This document shows positions 11,630 through 23,389 of a stretch of DNA of 64,000 nt, piece after piece. A program made the position numbers and the translations under genes. The notes below the pieces were generated by a model. That model did not search any database. It worked only from the letters and a program-made list of their open reading frames with translations, and was not told where the DNA came from. Within the stretch, counting starts at the first letter, position 1. Each line of letters starts with the position of its first letter. Source of the DNA: Kuschelorhynchus macadamiae (Eukaryota > Arthropoda > Insecta > Coleoptera > Curculionidae); assembly GCA_030620095.1 (NCBI GenBank), contig JAUTXW010003820.1, positions 558,001 through 622,000 on the forward strand, in the 5' to 3' direction.

Positions 11630-13320
11630 ATAGGAAGCCAATAAAAGCGCGTTAAACAACGTCTAACTTGACAGTTACAGGTTTAAGATGACATTTTCAA
11701 CAACTGAACAAATAATTTTTCTAAATGTCACAATTACAAAATGATAGTGACATAAGGCAAACATAACTAAAAACTAATTTCCTTTTAAACTTACCTAACT
11801 TAATGGTTTGATTTTAGATAGTGAAGGAGAGAACGATTATTTCTTTAAAGTTTGTAAAAATACCTATTTGCCTCATTAAGGAATAGGTAAGAATCCTTCT
11901 TTTTGTCAACGATAATGAAGCATGGCCCGTTTCTTCATTTTCGTACATCAAATATTTTAACAGGTCGTCATTTGGTTTCGCCATATAGAATTCATACCAA
12001 TATTTTACCAGTTTTTTTAATATCAGATGTAGAAGACGGGAAGTGAAAACTCACACCGTCACTGGCGTTCGTCAACAAATGGCCACGGCTTTGGCATGGG
12101 CCATCCCCACTTCTTGTTTTATCGTAAACATTGGTTGATAGAATATGAAAAATAGGGGGACCATGTTGGCGCATACCCCTAACGTGATTTATGAATGAGT
12201 TGTAATATCTACTTTAATTCGTACTCTAAGCGAATAACAGTATCAGAAGATATGAAACTGTGTAATTTCAAGTCATCATATCGCTAAAGCGGTTAAAAAA
12301 GTTCGATCCTAAAAAAACACATAGTAATAGTGCAACATTTTTTATGTGTAACACAAAAACTAACCGGAATGCTTAGCTTGAACTTACGGAAATCCCTTCG
12401 TAACAAAAGGGTCTAAGATAATGATCAGTGTCAAAATGAATCCGTTAAGGCAATATGGAACATATCTATAATTCAGCATTAACTTCGCATCCTGAGAAGG
12501 GATAACATAATTTTCCTGAGAAGGTTTTCTCCCACACACAATTGGTGTCTTAAACGAAAACTTCCGAGTTAAGCACCGGATGCATTAGTAGCATGTGTTG
12601 CTCTAAAATATCTCTGCGGTTCATTCAAGGCGTTTTCGGAACAAGGAAGGCAACCTGAAATGTAAACCAGTCCATTTGCTGAATACATAATTTTCGTGGA
12701 TTACACAATTAAAGTTAACAAAACCAACACGTTATCTGTTAATTTTTGTGATCTGTCGGTCTAATTTTAGCAGATCTGTTTTTTGGAAAAACACTGCCTA
12801 AGGATACCTTAGCTTATTTAAATCTCTAATTTAAAGTAGAGCGGAAAAATGCTCTGAAGTCTATAATTAAAAAAGGGTAACTACCGATATTTGCCAATTT
12901 ATCAATGACCACCAATTTATCAGTATTTATCGGCACAATAGTACTGCTGATATCTAAATTCAGAAAAAAGAAGCACATATTTTGTTGATTATAATGATTT
13001 TTTTAACAAAATCTATTTTGATTACTATTTCTAACCAAAATTATAAAAAAATTATTTATTAAAGGGTACAATTTTTGGATTTAAGTATTAATTTTACTAA
13101 ATTAATGAATATTACGCACTCAAATGAAATTCTGTACACGCAGCCAAAATGTAAGGTACAAACTATTAAGTAGTGTTTTCGTGGGTATAGAACAAAAAAA
13201 ATAAAAACTTTTATTCAGAGCCGCCGTTTCAACCTTTATTTGATCTTTGTCAATCCTCGATAACAAACTAAACATATACACTTCTTTTTTTAGGCAGCGA
13301 CGTACGAGAAACAACAATTA
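11630..13320. other. Unannotated sequence
   Basis: No supported gene. A 60-codon minus-strand frame at 11992-12174 has no recognisable motif and no splice signals that I trust. Confidence 0.45.
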
Positions 13321-13321
13321 G

Positions 13322-13420
13322 CTACATTCTTAAGATGTAATGCGATTAATATAGTTCAATATAATGTCTATAATTCTATCTTATATTAAACTGACATCGC
13401 ATTACGTCTTAAGAACGTAG
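13322..13420. mobile_element. 99-bp MITE-like hairpin
   Basis: The left arm CTACATTCTTAAGATGTAAT continues into GCGAT, and the right arm ends GTCTTAAGAACGTAG. The 25-base arms differ at two positions. The loop is about 49 bp of AT-rich sequence. Confidence 0.65.
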
Positions 13421-13741
13421 TCAATATTAAAAGTGCGGGACACGAAAGAAAACCGGGCGGTCCATAAAATACAGGTTCATAGTCTTAAGCAAGCGGAAAA
13501 GTAAAATTTGTGTACGCAAATAAATTTTATGTTATTTTATTTGTTGTAATAGTTTGCCGCTTCACCTATAAAGAGCGCTATCTAAGCGGTACCGAAAATT
13601 AATCGAGGATTTAGTAAATTTCGCACTCGTCCATTTGTAATTGGGATGTGCCTAGAGTCTCCATGCACTTGCCGCTAGAAGGTTCTAGTTATTTCCGGTG
13701 GCGCCTATACATTTCGAGAATTTGTTTTCATTTCTATATAA

Positions 13742-14980
13742 ATGCGTTGCGTTGAATTTGTGAATTATTATTTCGAAGTAACGATAGCGAGCAAAAGAGG
13801 AAAAACAATTCGAAGCGGTGCACGTGAAGGTATTGCGAGCGTTATAGAGGCCTGTACTAGAGAAGCTGAAAATAATAATTTGACTATTCTGATTCAAAAT
13901 CGAATAGAACGCGCTGCATTTTACACTGGTGTTTCGGAAAGTAGTGTAAGAAAAATTCAAAGAGAACATAATGATCGCTCATGTTCTACTTCACCTTTAA
14001 AATCTCCTGATAAAAAAAGACCCCGATTATCATACAAAGATAAAATTGACGATGGTGATTTCCAAGTAATTCGACGAACTATAGAGGATTTTTATATAAA
14101 CTTGAAGAAGGTTCCGACCTGCAAACCCCTACTTCGTGCTGTAAAGAACAAAATAGATCCACTCAAGTAGTCGCTTTATTATAGTTCATGCTGGTTCAGA
14201 AGCCGGATTTGTTCCAGGTGCCGCTTTAGTTTTTCGCTCGGGACTAAGAACTGGAGACCATCATGGACAGATGAATAGAGATAATTTTGAAAAGTGGTTG
14301 CTCGAGAAGCTTCTACCTATCATTCCTCCCAAATCAGTCGTGGTAATGGATAATGCGTATTCTCTCGTAGAAGATAAAGTGCCAACTAAATACTCTACAA
14401 AAGCTCATATGATATCGTGGCTTAAATCGAACAATCTTGTATGTGATCCAACATGGAGAAAATATCAATTATATGAAGTAATATCAGCCAACAAGCCTAG
14501 AGAAAAAAAGTATAAAATTGAGGGATTTTACGTAACCTCGGTCAAACTCCTGCAGGCTGCCTCCATACATATGCGACCTCAACCATATTGAACTTGCATG
14601 GGCAGGAGTTAAAAAATATATTCGAGAGCGCAACACCGATAAACTTTCAATTAAAGATTTAAATAAAATAACATTAGAAGCGATTGACTCAATATCCGCT
14701 GAAAATTGGATATATATTATATCCAATTTATATTATAACATGTTTAACATACCAATATTGGTGTGTTAAACATGTTCGTTCTGTTGAAGATAAATACTGG
14801 GAAATAGATGGCAAAATTGAAACGGTTATTGATGATTTAGTTATTACACTGGGATCTTCAAGTAGTGACGACGAAACCTCATCATTTTCAAAGGAAGACA
14901 ACGATTTAGAAGGAATCGAACCATTAAAATCACAGCCGTCAAACTCAAAAAAGGCTTATTTTTTTTCATATATTTTGTAA
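13742..14980 (+). pseudogene. IS630-type transposase, broken
   Basis: N-terminal part (13742-14170): helix-turn-helix-like stretch with an S-E-S-S-V-R-K-I-Q-R-E-H block, as in insect IS630/Tc1 relatives. C-terminal part, in shifted frames: G-F-V-P-G-A-A-L-V-F-R-S-G and T-G-D-H-H-G near 14200-14270, V-V-V-M-D-N-A (second catalytic Asp, about 14338-14358), then C-D-L-N-H-I-E-L-A-W-A-G (catalytic Glu, about 14577-14610) and an acidic Ser/Asp-rich tail. The central block carrying the first catalytic Asp is missing, and at least two frameshifts are needed to connect the parts. The tail also contains a short palindromic insertion (14706-14776). Inactive. Confidence 0.75.
14706..14776. repeat. Double palindromic insertion inside the transposase tail
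   Basis: 14737-14776 is a 40-bp palindrome with a single mismatched pair (AACATGTTTAACA arms around ACCAATATTGGT). 14706-14726 is a second one (TTGGATATA/TATATCCAA). The family reading frame before and after is continuous except for this insert. Confidence 0.7.
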
Positions 14981-15132
14981 AATTGTTCATAAAGTAGTCA
15001 ATAAACTGCTTCAAAATAATTAATTTTATGTTCAATACCGGGTGTCAAAAAATATCTAATATTGCAATTAATATTTGAAAAACTACAGAACTCATATTTT
15101 TCCAAAATTAACACATCAATGTAGTTATAGTA

Positions 15133-15610
15133 GGGGAGCCAGCACTGATTCCAGTGAACAAGATTTATCAAAATTTTAACTTATGCAGTTCGACTTTGGG
15201 CTATTCAGGTATGCCAAAAGTAACCGTTTATCTCCGTCTGTCATATTACTTTGTACAGGGGGCGTCATTGTGAAGTACTATTAACTTTGGAGATACAGGG
15301 TTTAAAAAAAACATTTTTTTTTTAAATTCTAATTCTGTTGCTATTATAGATAAATAACTGTGCGAAATTTGATACACGTCTTTTATGCATAAAAGGGCAT
15401 TTTTTATTAGGACATAAAAACACCCCCTTTAACATCAGCACGCAATTAGGAAACGCCCTGTATAGTACTTCACAATGATGGCCTCTGTATAAAGTAATAT
15501 GACAAATGGAGACAGACGGCCACTTTTAGCATACCCGAGTAGCCCAATGTCGAACTGCATAAATTAAAATTTTGATAAATCTTGTTCACTGGATCTGATG
15601 CTGGGTGCCA
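15133..15610. mobile_element. Fold-back/MITE element, ~480 bp
   Basis: Left arm 15133-15290 and right arm 15455-15610 are inverted copies of each other over about 155 bp. Shared words include CCAGTGAACAAGATTTATC, ATGCAGTTCGAC and CATTGTGAAGTAC. The spacer is about 165 bp. It has no coding capacity and lies inside the IS630-type element. Confidence 0.8.
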
Positions 15611-15802
15611 TTGTAAAATCTGGACTTGTAAATCGTGTATCACTATACTGGGTGGTCCAATAATAGTGGACGTAGGCAGTAGCCGGTGAACTGTTAGTGA
15701 CAGAACTCAAGAAAAAATGTATTTATAGGTAAATCAATCAAGAAATATCAAAATTAAATCATTTTAAAATTCGCCGTTTTTGCAACATAAAAGAGATATA
15801 GA

Positions 15803-16009
15803 AGTGCGGGACACGAAAGAAAACAGACAAATATAGATAAAGGTTGATTAAGCATAGTTACATTTTTTAATTATCTGAAGTGCGTATAGTTAAAAAGGAG
15901 TGTCATATTATTTAAAGAACGACGGGACACCACTGGTTTAAAGAGATTTCTTGGCCGACCTTCCTAAACCGAATGACTCCCCCCGGTTTCCTTTCGTGTC
16001 CCGCACTAT
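15803..16009. mobile_element. Possible 207-bp MITE of the IS630-type family
   Basis: Starts AGTGCGGGACACGAAAG and ends CTTTCGTGTCCCGCACT, the same termini as the element beginning at 13432. It is flanked by ATATAG and ATATCT text. It is either a complete small non-autonomous copy or a duplicated end. Confidence 0.55.
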
Positions 16010-16012
16010 ATC

Positions 16013-16790
16013 TAGTTGTTGCTCCTCATACGAAGCCGTCTAAAAAGAAATATAGGACAAGTATGTTTTAAATACTTTTCCAGCCTTGATAAAGACCAAA
16101 TAAAGGACGAGACGTTGATATTTTATGAATAAAAGGTTTAACTTGTTGTCCTGAACCTACAAAAACAATCCACTACTTTAAACAATATAAAGACACTATA
16201 CCGCTAAGAAATACAAAAATATCTTTAAAAATACGTAGCAGGTCTCAAAAAAATGTTAACACGACCATGCTGCAAGAAAGGATTATATGAAAATATATGA
16301 CAAACTTTATCCCCGGTAGACAAAAAATATCCCAGTTGTGGCAAACATCGTAGATAAAACACAGCTTTCAAGGAATAATAAGGAAAGTCTTGAGTTACCA
16401 AAAAATTCCTAAAGTACAGACGTTAAAAATATTTAATTAAATAAAACATGTAAAATTGTGAGTTCTGATTAGGATTCTATAAGTTCCAATAAATAGGTTG
16501 TGGCTACCTTAAATATTTTACCTGATAACCTAGTTTCACATTCAATTTCACAGGAAAAAAATAAATACTCTTACGAAAAGTAAGTAAAACCAGCACAGGG
16601 CGAAAAGTAAAAACATTTTTAGATTCTTCTTTAAATTTCACTTATACTTGGTAAAATATTCCCCATACCCCTCTTTCATAGCAATTGCTCCACTGAAAAA
16701 TATCTAAAATAAGAAATAAAGGAGTTAATCCAAACATACTGGTTAATTTTAAATAGAACCTAAATGGTGCACTTAACTTGAACCAGATCT
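16013..16790. other. Unannotated sequence
   Basis: No gene or repeat could be supported. Confidence 0.5.
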
Positions 16791-16807
16791 TCTTCTTCTC
16801 CAGCCTT

Positions 16808-18264
16808 TTAATTCATCCACTCCTGGACATAGGCCTTTCCTAATTCTTTCCACTGTTTTCTGTCTTGTGTTTTCTGGTAACAGTCTCTGCCTGCTATTTT
16901 TTTGATATCATCTATCCATCTCATCTGGGGTCTACCTTTACCACGTTTAGCCTCTCTTGGTCGCCATTGTATGATTCGTAGTGGCCATCTTTCATACTGT
17001 TGTCTTGCGACGTGCCCAGTCCATTTCCATTTAAGTTCAGCAATCCTCCTAATGACGTCTGTATCCACTGTTCTTCGTCGGATCTCTTCGTTTCTGATTC
17101 TCTCCCTCAGACACACCCCCAACATTGATCTTTCCATTAATCTCTGCATTATTCTCAGCTTGTTGGAGTTTTTCTGCGTTAGGCATGCTGTTTGCAATCC
17201 GTATGTAGTAACTGGTAGGACACCGGCATCGAATACTTTTCTTTTTAAATTGATTGGTATACTGCTCTCTCTCTCAAATAATTGTATTCCCTGATGTTTT
17301 CAATGTTCTCGTCCTCAATCTATGTATGTGTGTTTTCTAATTTCATTCTGAGGCCAACCTATTTTGACTCATCATTCATTCTGAGGCCAACCTATTTTGA
17401 CTCATCTCTTAGTTGTTGAAGCATTATTTCTAATTCGTTTATGTCACTTGATATTAGTACGATGTCGTCTGCAAATCGGAGGTGGTTAAGACATACTCCG
17501 TCAATTTTAATTCCTTTCTCTTCCCATGGTAGTTTCTTAAAGATGTCTTCGAGTACCAGAGTAAATAGTTTTGGCGATATCGTGTCCCCTTGGCGAACGC
17601 CCCTCTCTACCTTGATTTTGTTCGTTCTTGTTTCTTCGTCTATTTTGATGTGAAGAGAAGCATTATGGTAGATATTTTCGGAAAAGTGTACTAAATCTAG
17701 TGTCGATTCGTCCACGGTCCATGGCCATCAGTATGTAACCAATCTCGACTGTATCAAACGCCTTTTGGAAGTCGATAAAGTCTAGAGTCTAGTATTGGTA
17801 CATTGTATTCTGTGGTTTTTTTCTATAAGAGTTCTTATTGTTTGCAAATGGTCGATTGTGCTGAAGCCTTTTCGGAAACCAGCTTGTTCTACAGGTTGGT
17901 ATGTGTCGAATTTTGATGTAAGTCGGTTAGTGATAATTTTTGTGAAAAGCTTGTACAAGTGTGATAATAAACTGATCGGTTTGTAGTTTTCGATATTTGC
18001 TGAATCTCCTTTCTTGAACAGTAAAATAATTTCCGCATCTAACCAGCTTTCTGGGACTTTTCCTTCTAGTAGGCATTTATTCAAATGCACACAGATACTT
18101 TTTTCTAGCACTGGTCCTCCAAATTTCAACATTTCAGTTGTGATTCTATCTTCACCAGGGCTCTTGCCGTTTTTCATGTGTTTCAGGGCTTTCTGAATTT
18201 TTCCTGGTGTGATGTCTAGAATTTCTTCTGATTCAGAATTCAATACTTTAGTTCTTACTCCCAT
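16808..18264 (-). pseudogene. RTE-type reverse transcriptase (broken)
   Basis: Reading leftward: the segment 18264-17782 carries the RT fingers and palm start, with K-N-G-K-S-P-G-E-D, I-L-L-F-K-K-G-D and N-Y-K-P-I-S-L-L, then Q-A-G-F-R-K-G-F-S-T-I-D-H. The segment 17715-17392 has G-V-R-Q-G-D-T-I-S-P-K-L-F and the catalytic F-A-D-D-I-V-L box. The segment 17197-16808 has the RTE C-terminal tail with K-W-T-G-H-V-A-R-Q and G-R-P-Q-M-R-W-I-D-D-I. Enzymatically it would copy its own RNA at a nicked target. The frame is lost between 17782 and 17715 and a stop follows the FADD segment, so this copy is dead. The clade call is from motif resemblance to RTE/BovB-like LINEs. Confidence 0.85.
17344..17409. 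repeat. 33-bp tandem duplication in the LINE
   Basis: CATTCTGAGGCCAACC begins at 17344 and again at 17377. The unit length is a multiple of three, and the duplication lies just after the stop that ends the FADD-box segment. Confidence 0.9.
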
Positions 18265-18513
18265 ATTCGGTAAGTGATTAGTAAAGCTTAGTATAGAATC
18301 TCTCTATTACATTGGCGATTTCTTCTTTGTTGGTTACGACTACTCCGTTTCCATTCTTTATTTTGTTCAGTTGTGTTCTTCCTGTTGATAATTTCGATTT
18401 AAGTACTCTCATATTACTATTCTGTTCAATGGTGTTGAGCTTTGTGTTGAGTGCTCTTAGGTCTTTTGGTATTCGTATTTTTTTCTTGGCAGTTTTATTA
18501 AGTGTTATCTAGT

Positions 18514-18515
<2 letters not shown>

Positions 18516-18585
<70 letters not shown>
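18516..18585. repeat. (AT)n microsatellite, ~70 bp
   Basis: Pure AT repeat at the 5' truncation point of the RTE copy. Confidence 0.97.
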
Positions 18586-18589
<4 letters not shown>

Positions 18590-20714
18590 TGCCGAAGTAC
18601 ATTAAAAAATCGGGATTACGCGAAAAACGACAACATAATCGAAAAACAAAAATTCCAGTCGGACGTAGAATTTTCCCAGAAACACGAAAATGACATTTTT
18701 TGTCAAAGTTTGACAGTGCCTCAATGGAGCGAGATAGAAAAAAAAGAGTTGCAAATTCGGCTTCAGCGGGTGGTTAATACGCCCGACGGTACTTTTTATT
18801 TTTTCCACTATTCTGTGTTAATTGAATTTTTTTATTAGGTTTTTTTGAGGGTTTTTTCGTTGTGGCTTTTACTGTACAAATGCAAATCTGTCAATCGCCC
18901 ACGTGAGAAATATCATTTTTAACATTTTCGTTCGACGCACAAGAGCCTTGCCAAACGACATTTTGACTGTAAAATCCTTTTGATGTGATGCGAATTTTCT
19001 TTTTCTTTTAGGTTTTTTTCGTTGTGTGTTACAAGTATAAACTTAGTTTTTTATATTTGATTGAGTTTTTCTTTTTCTTGTGGTTTTTCGTTGTCTCTTA
19101 TACTGTACACGTGGAAAAATTAGTATATTTTATTTTAAAAGTGTTCTTTGTTTGTCAAACATTTGCAGATTACACGGTCTAGTGATAAATCGAGAAAGTG
19201 AAAAAAATATTTTGAAAACTGCTACTTTTATCAATTACTGAATTTATTTTTATAATAAAAAAATGTTTTACTTGTTATCGCAAGTGTGAATTTTTGAATA
19301 ATTGAAAAAAAGTTGAACCACTTTTTTTTATAAAAGAGGTAAATTTTTAAGTTGAAGTGGAGCACTCATTGAAATTTTCGATTTTCGAAAAAACAGTATT
19401 TCGTATTTTTGGAAGCTGATTACGGGAAAAACAAGCAAAAAATTTCATCTCAAAAATTTAACCTTGACAATTCTGTTTCTGACCTTGACGATTTTTTTCG
19501 AAGCTCAAAATATCTACTTTACGAGACTTTTGGGTATTTTTGACCACTCCGCGACCAATATGTAAGAACCATTTTTTGTTGTTTAGATAGCGTATTCTGA
19601 ATGTTTCCATTTTTTTACAATTCTCTGAAAAACTATCGGTTTTTCACACATTTTTGAAATAACTTAAGATAAATAACTGGACGAACTTTGTATTTTTAAA
19701 AATCATGGTTTGGGTGTGGTCATTTGTAAGGGCTAGGTTTTCGATCTTTTTTATAATAAATAACGTTATATAACCCGATTAAACGAAACTTTTTTTGTAT
19801 CACTAAAAATTGAAAATTGCGCGTGGCCTTACGAACATTCGTAAAAATTAAAGAAAAGGGCGTTACATACCGCCCGCGTCGGGCGATAACATTTTTGATT
19901 TTAAATAACTTTTAAGAAAACTTTGACTTCAACCACAAAAATCATATCTGCCATCAACCATAAAATCATTTTGATTTTAAAACTTTGCTACAATATGCAT
20001 TTATTTCCTCTTTTTCCACGGCACACTGTGATTATTGTGAAATTATCGCTATATCCATATTATTTATCGATTTAGCCATAACTAAAATGTATTCAGTTTT
20101 TTTGTTGCTTATCATTACCAGTATTCTTTAAAATTAAGATTTTATAGATGTAACTATTCCTGAATTTTACTAAACAGTATTTGAAGCTTGCCCCTAATAT
20201 ATTCACACTCAATCTGCAATCCAGAAGGTTCCCGAGTGTTCAGACACTTAATAACACCTAATCAATTGCCCTTAACGTGACTGAGCAATTACTACACAGA
20301 TTATATTGTTCCCATATAGGTCCCTTACTTAATCCTTATAATAAAACACCCCATTTATGTAAACTTAAATAATAAATATGGTAATATAGTCACCTACTGC
20401 CTTAATGTGAAATTACTTGCCTGCGACAGAAGCTAAATATTGTAATATTTTATTATTTATGACATAAATGTCATATGTTAAACATACGTATAGGTTTTAC
20501 CAAAGACCGATTATATTTCGAATACACGGTCCATCAGATACAGATAAATTAACCACATTTTATTCGTGTCGCAGTATAATTAAACGCATGTGGTTCGTTG
20601 TTGCCAAAAGCGTCTACTTGTTTAGAAATACAATACAGGAATTATGTTATCTATAAACGAATTTATAGGCCACATAGAACGGAAGCTTTGACGGTTTTAG
20701 TCAATTAAGAAATC
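18590..20714. other. Unannotated AT-rich sequence
   Basis: About 2.1 kb with no supported gene or repeat. Frames are short, and G+T-rich and A-rich runs dominate. Confidence 0.5.
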
Positions 20715-20734
20715 ATGGTTCTTGGGATTAGACC

Positions 20735-20806
20735 GTGTCAAATTAGAATTATTATTCGACGTTTCGCCTTCCATTGGACGAGGCATCTTCAGGAATATTT
20801 ACTCCA
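20735..20806 (-). ncRNA. Hammerhead-ribozyme-like motif of a Penelope-like element
   Basis: On the minus strand the order is UAUUC (stem I, 5' side), the core CUGAAGA (fits CUGANGA), then GCC...GGC (stem II with one unpaired U), GAAA, then ACGU as a minimal stem III, UC, and GAAUA (stem I, 3' side, pairs with UAUUC). Penelope-like retroelements are known to carry minimal hammerheads of this type with very short stem III. It lies just beyond the (AT)n that ends the element at 20997-24940. Activity is inferred, not shown. Confidence 0.5.
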
Positions 20807-20830
20807 TGAGATCTGGACACTGATCTTAGT

Positions 20831-20996
<166 letters not shown>

Positions 20997-21002
20997 TGAT
21001 GC

Positions 21003-21636
21003 TTAGTCCTTCACGGATGGAAAAATGCAATGTATTTTCATTCCGGGTGTAAATCCGTTTACGTTTTCCAGATGGTGCTGTTGTTGTTGCGCTAATTGCG
21101 CTAATTGCACTTGATTTTTTGTGATTTTAGATGTGTCGATTATTGTCTTCCATATGGTTAGTAGTTTTAATGATTCGACCCTTTTATTCAAATCACCTTA
21201 TTTTTCAATTTCTATAGCTTCTCGGATTATTCTCGTCTTATAATGTTCTGTATTTGCAATCTCCCTACACCCATCTAAATTTATATTGTGGCCGGTTTCC
21301 TGATGATGTAGGAATAGAGAATGAGGTTGTTAGTTTGTTTCTGAGGCTGAGTTTAAGCTCTTCCACTCTTGCTGAAATTCGCCTGTTAGTTTGCCCCACG
21401 TACATATTTTCACAGTCCTGGCACGGAATGCTGTATACTCCATTATTTTCCAGTTTGATTTTATCTTTTGGGTTTCCAAGTAGTTTACCAATAGTTGTTT
21501 ATGGTTTGTGTATTATTTTTTTATTGTGTTTCCTAAGAATTCTTCGGATTCTGGCTGTCGTGCCTTTTATATATGGTAAGACTACTTGTTGCTTTCCAGG
21601 TTCATAATTTGTGTTGTTCGTTGTGCGGGAAACCTG
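21003..21636 (-). pseudogene. Penelope-like ORF, GIY-YIG endonuclease part
   Basis: Read leftward from the insertion point: a linker with L-P-Y-I-K-G-T-T-A-R-I (about 21560-21600), then G-V-Y-S-I-P-C-Q-D-C and M-Y-V-G-Q-T-N-R-R (about 21381-21445). The latter is the GIY...Y-(I/V)-G core with the CxxC finger typical of Penelope-like elements. Residues after it follow an R-I-S-A-R-V-E-E-L-K-L helix. The stretch 21191-21003 is a Gln-rich tail ending near the terminal repeat. Its role in the family is target nicking for TE insertion. Frames change between 21499 and 21254, so this copy is not intact. Confidence 0.75.
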
Positions 21637-22055
21637 TACAGGGTGTTCCAGCGAGGACTGAACAGGGACCTTCCTTGTATTTTGGAAAAATTCAAAATAG
21701 CCAATCGATGTATTTTTTCTTGTAGAATCCAAAAATGTCATCGAAAAAATATTTAAACCAGAAACAAAAGAGCTACGCTATGCATCAGGTGTTTTTTAAA
21801 TGGAATGTATCGTTTTTATATGATTTTTGGAAAGAGTGATTTTTTTTATGTCCGTTCTGATTAAAAGATTTGATTTTGCGATAGCTGTTTATATTACATT
21901 TTAATGTTTTACAAACTAAAATTTTAGCTTCACCTGTTTAAAATATACGATAGGTTGGTATAGGTGATCAAGGTAAAATGACGTTTGAATGCTTTGTCAA
22001 TAAAAATTGACATTATTTTAATTATTGTCGAAGTCTTCACCTAAAAAATATATAT

Positions 22056-22274
22056 TTGACTCTGATCGAAATGAAATACTCTTTGGACGAGAGACTACAG
22101 ATTGTTATGCTATTTTACAAGTGCCAAGAAAATGCAAGAGAAGCAAGAAGAAGATTTATTGCAAATTTTCATAGAAATATATCCATCAATACAATTCTAA
22201 GGATAAAAAACCTATTTGAGGAAAATAAAACTTTACATGATAGAAAAAGAAATTCAATAAAAAATAATTATTAA
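22056..22274 (+). pseudogene. Inverted duplicate of the transposase N-terminus
   Basis: The first ~66 codons are identical to the start of the minus-strand transposase at 23389. After D-R-K-R-N the frame runs into unrelated A-rich sequence and stops. It is part of the left arm, not a separate gene. If the 5' flank contains the promoter, it would be transcribed toward the main gene. Confidence 0.9.
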
Positions 22275-22291
22275 ATAATAAAATAAAACTA

Positions 22292-23389
22292 CTAATAACA
22301 TAAGTTTTCAATGTGACCGCCGTTTTTCTCGAAACAACATCGATAACAACTTTGTAGCCTTTCTAAACTTGCTGTTACAATATGATTTTCCTGGTTAAGG
22401 CGGTTTATTTCATCGACAATTTTTCCCATGATCTCTTGAATATTTTCGTTTCGTTGTCTGTATACGACGTTCTTCAAATGGCCCTAAAGAAATGTATCCA
22501 AAACTGAGAGGTCGGGGCTATTGGGCGGCCAAGCATATGTTCCATTTCGCCCTATCCATTCGTTATGGCGCCGATTTAAAAATTGAACCACATCATGCAC
22601 GGCATGAGGAGGCGCCCCATCATGTTGCCAAATTAAATTCTGATATTCTGCCAATGGTAAGTCTTCCAAAAAACTTTCAATTTCGTTTTCTAAAAACTCA
22701 TAATATCTGTGCCCATTTAAAGTCCCGTTAAAAAATATTGGTTCCAAAATTTTATTGTTTTTTATCCCACACCAAACATGAATAAAATTCCTCCCTTGAA
22801 ATTTAATAGTCTGGAACTTTTTTATATTTTCAACGGCCCAGTGGTGACTATTATGTCTGTTGAATATTCCCGATGTTGTGAAAGTAGCTTCGTCGGTCCA
22901 CACAATATTTTTGAATAAATCAGGGTCTTCGTTTTCTTGCCGAATTACCATTTGAGAAACAAATTGGAAGCGAAGTTCTTTTTGTGCCGGTGTTAGGTGC
23001 TGAAGTGGAAGGATACGAAAAGGCCTAAATTTATGAATTTTCAGAGTCCTGTGAACAGTCCCTCGGGTAACTCTTCTGCGCCTTACACCGCCACCGTACT
23101 GAACTTCCCGAACTGCATCCGAAATAGATTTGGTTGGATTAACTTGAAAATAATTTATAATGGCCTGGTCTCGATTTCTTCTTCTTTGTATATTTCTTTT
23201 TCTATCATGTAAAGTTTTATTTTCCTCAAATAGGTTTTTTATCCTTAGAATTGTATTGATGGATATATTTCTATGAAAATTTGCAATAAATCTTCTTCTT
23301 GCTTCTCTTGCATTTTCTTGGCACTTGTAAAATAGCATAACAATCTGTAGTCTCTCGTCCAAAGAGTATTTCATTTCTATCAGAGTCAA
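22292..23389 (-). pseudogene. Mariner-type transposase with one premature stop
   Basis: Start ATG at 23389. N-terminal helix-turn-helix domain (residues ~1-110, with S-L-D-E-R-L-Q-I-V-M-L-F-Y-K-C and an R-R-R-N-R-D linker), then a DDE/D domain. Catalytic-type motifs are visible: I-V-W-T-D-E-A-T-F, L-I-W-Q-H-D-G-A-P-P-H and W-P-P-N-S-P-D-L-S-V-L-D. Immediately after L-D-T-F-L comes an in-frame TAG (plus 22484-22486) where relatives have Trp (F-L-W-G-H-L-K). The same frame then continues with G-H-L-K-N-V-V to a C-terminal G-G-H-I-E-N-L tail at 22292. One nonsense change therefore separates it from a full-length frame of about 366 codons. Confidence 0.88.

Larger units (their letters stand above)
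13432..16009 (+). mobile_element. IS630/Tc1-type DNA transposon (damaged, with nested insertions)
   Basis: The left terminus AGTGCGGGACACGAAAG at 13432 is the inverse of CTTTCGTGTCCCGCACT at 15993-16009. Between them lie a damaged IS630-type transposase gene (13742-14980) and a nested fold-back element (15133-15610). A second left-type terminus at 15803 makes the last ~207 bp a possible separate small element, so the true right end of the large copy is ambiguous. Confidence 0.6.
16795..18515 (-). mobile_element. RTE-type LINE, 5'-truncated
   Basis: A minus-strand retrotransposon copy whose preserved part runs from the linker upstream of the reverse transcriptase to the end of the C-terminal tail. 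Its truncated 5' side abuts (AT)n at 18516. A 33-bp tandem duplication lies at 17344-17409, and a small disruption lies between 17715 and 17782. Confidence 0.85.

Noticed and set aside
11992..12174. Host exon candidate on the minus strand
   Set aside because: The frame is open but has no convincing splice borders or recognisable protein motif.
17441..18196. Plus-strand frames opposite the RTE-type LINE
   Set aside because: They are shadows of the minus-strand reverse transcriptase.
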